Positions 60,720 to 64,000 of a stretch of 64,000 nucleotides of DNA are shown piece after piece. The first letter of the stretch is position 1; each line of letters opens with the position of its first letter. Position numbers and translations under genes: made by a program. The notes under the pieces are model-generated. The model searched no databases, was not told the DNA's origin, and saw nothing but the letters and a program-made list of their open reading frames with translations. Location: NCBI GenBank assembly GCA_008638375.1, contig CM018047.1, positions 51,344,679 to 51,408,678 on the forward strand, in the 5' to 3' direction. This DNA comes from Nyssa sinensis. Taxonomy: Eukaryota; Streptophyta; Magnoliopsida; Cornales; Nyssaceae.

Positions 60720-61287
60720 TGATGCAGCTATTTCTGGCTCGTCAAGAATACAACCATCGCTGCTAATGAACCTGCAAAGAAATAAGATTAAAGCCACCGG
60801 GAATGGCTCCGGTGGGTAGCCGCTCCGATGGTTCAATGAGATCAAGTAAAAATAAATTGCCTGATCCAATGATATCTTCTACCCCTTTTAAACTTCCTCT
60901 ACTAGGATATTTATAGGTTAAGTGGTTTTTGACAAGCGGTGGATTAGCTGATATTTTTATATCACTGTTCAGTGTTGATTTGACAGTGATGTAAAGCTAA
61001 GATTTTATTTCGTCTTTTTGGTCATAATCAAATCCCACCGCTTGTCAGGTGGTACGGCACTCATCATGACAATATACGTCATAATAAGAGTTATAAATGG
61101 TTATCCTATTATGACATCGGTATCTCAAGATATTTTAGTGACCTCGGTAGCCTCAGTAAACAACCTTAGTTATTGTTTTGAATATAGTGGGGTGTGATAA
61201 CCTTTTTATATTTATTTGAAACAATGTCACAAAGGCTAAACTGGACACGTGGCAGGTCCTGACTGGGAGTATCTTTTTGGTGTATCA
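60720..61287 (-). repeat. 5' LTR of the Tat element
   Basis: 568 bp, the pair of 51099-51666. The adjacent leader to the gag ATG is only about 70 bp. Confidence 0.95.
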
Positions 61288-61854
61288 TATATATATATAT
61301 ATATATTTGTGTTTGGTAGCTCAAAAGAAAAGAAAGAATTATTATTTTTATGTCATAACAATACTGCATTTCTACTTATCAAAAAAACAATATTATATCT
61401 CTCTCAAGAGCGACGCTCTATTATAGATTGTATCATTATAATATATTCAATCATTAATCATTAAATTTGAATCTATTCATCAAGTAATTTGAAATTAAAG
61501 GTGAAATTTATTGATTTTTTTTTTCAATTATCAGTTAATCGTATTAGAATTGGAGTTAATTTTTGTCTACCAATGCTATCTAGACTTGGCTCCTCTTTAA
61601 TATTAAATTTGTTCTTCATCCCATTTAAATTTGGCTCATCTTTGGTATTATTATTATTATTTTTTTTAAAATTTCTTCAAACTGACCTTAAGCTTGAACA
61701 AGGCAACTCGAGTCCGATTCAAACTAAATTTCATGTGTATTGGGCTTGTTTGGGTTACCCATAAACGTAGGGCTTGGCAGGTTGAACCCGGGCTTGGTAT
61801 CGTTCGTTTGAGTTGTTTGGCTATTTTTACTCCTTTTTCAATTTTTTTAAAACC
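61288..61854. other. No recognisable gene
   Basis: (TA)n continuation of the Tat target site, then AT-rich DNA up to the small copia-type element. Confidence 0.6.
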
Positions 61855-62170
61855 TGTTAGATTTGGTAGAATAGCATAAAAGAAAAAACAAATAATGAAG
61901 AAAGAAAGAAGAGAGCAAAGGAAAAAACCCCCAAAAGAACTACATTGTATAAGAGGGTCATGAAGTTGTACATGGAAAGTATTAATAAAGAAAAGTTGTA
62001 CATGAAAAATATTCATAAAGGAAACAAAGGTCATGAGGTTGTATATGGAAAGTATTAATAAAAGAAAAAAAACTATGAAATCCTAATCCATTACACAATA
62101 ATATGTGTGGTGGCTAACCCTAACTCTAGTATCACAATAATATATGGGTAACCCTATTATACTTCTAACA
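61855..62170 (-). repeat. 3' LTR of the right-hand copia-type element (316 bp)
   Basis: TGTTAGATTTGG to ACTTCTAACA. The beginning of its partner at 63974-64000 matches with few changes. Confidence 0.88.
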
Positions 62171-62523
62171 CCCCCCTCAAACTCAAAGTGAGAGGTAGAC
62201 CAACTTGAGTTTGCAAATAAAATCTGGAAGTGGATAGTTGACTTGATGGCATTGTGGCTGAAATGTAGATGTTACCTAAGCTAACATGGCGGTGGAGCTA
62301 GATTCTCAATAGAGTTAATGACGACGCATGGAAGTGCGGAGCTAGTATTGAAGGCAGTGCATGAAAGCGCAGAGCCGATTCTGATTCTCATGGCGACACA
62401 TGGAAGCGTGTAACCAATTCTGATGACCACGTGATGGAACACGTGATGGTTTGTGTGACAGAACAGGCAGTTGATGGGACTGGAACACATGTTAGACACA
62501 TGAAAAAATACGTGCGAAAGCTT

Positions 62524-62944
62524 ACGTGACATAACACGTAATGAAAGATACCGGACATGTGTGAGAGCTTATGTGGCGGAACACGTAACTAATAGAGTTG
62601 AAAACGTGGCGTAACACGAACAAGTGTGAGAGCTTACGTGGCGTAACACGTAGCTAAAGTTACTGGACATGTGGCGTAACACATATTTTAGAGCTACTGG
62701 GACTGGACTTAGGTAAAGGAACACATAACTAATGGAGCTGAAAACGTGGCGTAACACGTTCTAGAGCTGGACATAAGTGCGAGAACTTATGTGGCATAAC
62801 ACGTAATTGAAGATACTAGATACGTGGCATAACATGTACAAGAGCTTACATAGCGTAACACGTAATTGAAGATACAAGACATATGGCAAAACACGTGCCT
62901 CATCGATGGAGTTTCTAAGATATTGGATACGTAGCAGAACATGT
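62524..62944. repeat. About 11 dispersed ACGTG-N6-CACGT hairpin units
   Basis: Near-palindromic 16-mers of the form ACGTGGCGTAACACGT recur every 25-60 bp (for example at 62524-62539 and 62929-62944) with small changes. Connecting pieces such as AGAGCTTA and GAAGATAC also recur. Each unit can fold into a 5-bp stem with a 6-base loop and contains two ACGTG cores. Confidence 0.8.
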
Positions 62945-63961
62945 GCTTGAATGGAAGAGCTTATGGCATAAGGTGCACGTGGAAAAGGCACACATAATTT
63001 TTTTTTTTTTTGGCTTGACTCGACTTGTGGCATGTTAGACATATGGATCAAATCAAGTTGGAGTTGGGCTCACCTGGTGGCTTTAGAACATGTGTTTGGC
63101 CTATTTTAACTAGTTGTGAAGTGACTCTGGGGTGTCAAGCTCTTCACATTGCACTGTGCTGTGTGATGATGGTGTAGAGTTGGTGGGTGAGCAATTGGGC
63201 TAATGCTTGAGATTGAGATGGTGGTGGCAAGTGGCATGATGGTGCATAACTATGGTTGGGCCGTGGTAGGCAGTGTTGATGATGTTGTGACGCTTGGTAT
63301 GGTGGACCATGTGGCCACAGAAGAGATGGGTAGCGATGGTTTAGGTGTTGTCGTGGTAAGGCCTGAGCTTGGTGGGTTGTGTATATGGGTGAAGTGTGAT
63401 GGTGGACTAGAACATATTTCAATGGTCACTTTTAAACAATAGTAGTGACGGCGTGGAGTCAGCAATAGGAAAATTCGTGACGAAACAATTTGGGTGAAAG
63501 ACATTAACTTAGCAGTGGTTGATGACTGACTTTGCTAATGATTGCAACTGACCAGTGGTGGTGAGGGTTCTTCGGCAATAATAGATGATAGATTCGACAA
63601 TCATCAATAACAAGTTGAGATGGTGGTCGAGAAACCACTAGTAGACGATGATCAGATTGAGAAACTTGAAAGGATCCATTTTGGCATACATGGATCTACA
63701 ATGATCTGGATAAGGAATCAATAATACAGATAATGGTGATGTTGGTTTTGACTAATGGCATTGGCGGTGACCAATAGATCAGAAACTAAGATGCCACAAT
63801 GGTGGATAAGACAAGGCTGAGTTTTGTGATGGTAGAGCTTAATTTGATGGTTGATTGCAGTAACTAACAAGGCATAAGACAATGATGAGTGGGGTTGAGT
63901 TTTCAATTGACTATGGTGCTATTATGTCAATAAAGATGAATAAGACAAAGGATCGAACTTG

Positions 63962-63973
63962 GCTCTGATATCA
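63962..63973 (-). other. Primer-binding site of the right-hand copia-type element
   Basis: TGATATCAGAGC on the minus strand, directly abutting the LTR at 63974. Confidence 0.85.
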
Positions 63974-64000
63974 TGTTAGATTTGGTAGAATAACATATAA
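63974..64000 (-). repeat. 5' LTR of the right-hand copia-type element (partial)
   Basis: The first 27 bases in window orientation repeat the start of 61855-62170; the rest is outside the window. Confidence 0.85.

Larger units (their letters stand above)
51099..61287 (-). mobile_element. Complete Ty3/gypsy retrotransposon, Tat lineage
   Basis: 10,189 bp between two 568-bp LTRs, with TATAT flanks (51094-51098, 61288-61292) inside a TA tract. Order on the minus strand: 5' LTR, primer-binding site, gag-protease, pol (RT, RNase H, archaeal-type RNase H, integrase), an 80-bp tandem repeat, an antisense spliced gene, polypurine tract, 3' LTR. The second RNase H and the antisense gene place it in the Tat group. 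The LTRs look identical on reading, so insertion is recent. Pol has no internal stop and its catalytic residues are present. Confidence 0.95.
61855..64000 (-). mobile_element. Non-autonomous copia-type element (runs off the window)
   Basis: On the minus strand: 5' LTR (from 63974, cut by the window edge), a primer-binding site TGATATCAGAGC (63962-63973, one mismatch to the usual copia site), a 1.8-kb internal region, a polypurine tract (62171-62187, TTGAGTTTGAGGGGGG), and the 3' LTR. The internal region has no gag, protease, integrase or reverse transcriptase; frames such as 63203-63442 show no family motif. LTR and polypurine-side sequence match the element at 1-1167. Confidence 0.85.

Noticed and set aside
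63144..63504. Overlapping frames rich in Val/Gly or Pro/His
   Set aside because: Product of GTGGTGATGG-like low complexity inside the non-autonomous element.
1..64000. CRISPR arrays, operons, ribosome binding sites
   Set aside because: The window is plant nuclear DNA; the tandem repeats seen are minisatellites or element repeats.

Overview
This window is nuclear DNA of a flowering plant, almost certainly a eudicot. It is AT-rich, genes have introns with GT/AG borders, and the transposons are typical of plants: Ty3/gypsy Tat lineage, small copia-type elements, TRIMs, Helitrons and Mutator-like elements. Homologues of plant-specific families (Cf-type receptor-like protein, DnaJ-DUF3444 protein) are present. 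I cannot name the species. The window is mostly transposon. Only one host gene looks fully intact, a receptor-like protein (RLP) at 29461-32466 on the minus strand.

Layout. 1-1167: 3' end of a small copia-type element with its LTR. 3786-6980: broken, chimeric copy of an EamA/SLC35F-type transporter gene with exons of another, unrecognised gene inside it. 8354-8563 (minus): one exon's worth of uroporphyrinogen decarboxylase. 9447-10531 (minus) and 28109-29180 (plus): two copies of a Helitron 3' segment, inverted to each other. 11561-25482: a nest of four long, gene-free LTR-type insertions, each with its own perfect 5-bp target duplication (AAGGA, TGATG, CCGAT, GTATG). 29461-32466: the RLP gene. 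32.5-39.6 kb: its duplicated and decayed flanks, including a 1.57-kb tandem duplication and two RLP relics. 39829-40613: a Mutator-like MITE. 43623-44018 (minus): DUF423/TMEM256 pseudogene. 45550-47646 (minus): DnaJ-DUF3444 gene with a mutated HPD motif, a nonsense codon and a TRIM inserted just before its original stop; a second TRIM lies in its 5'-leader intron. 49.2-50.5 kb: a relative of the Mutator-like element. 51099-61287 (minus): a complete Tat-lineage Ty3/gypsy retrotransposon. 61855-64000 (minus): a non-autonomous element of the same family as the one at the left edge.

The Tat element is the most complete system here. By eye its 568-bp LTRs are identical, and it carries a primer-binding site, a polypurine tract, gag-protease, and pol with reverse transcriptase, two RNase H regions and integrase. 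Between pol and the 3' LTR it has an antisense three-exon gene. Gag-protease and pol share one frame, separated by a TAG in the same context as the leaky stop of tobacco mosaic virus (CAA-TAG-CAA-TTA), then a TAA directly abutting the pol ATG.

The most notable observations are the nested gene-free LTR insertions with tRNA-like modules, the leaky-stop plus stop/start junction between gag-pro and pol, the TRIM that supplies a new stop codon to the DnaJ gene, and an array of hairpin-forming ACGTG-N6-CACGT units inside the small copia-type element.
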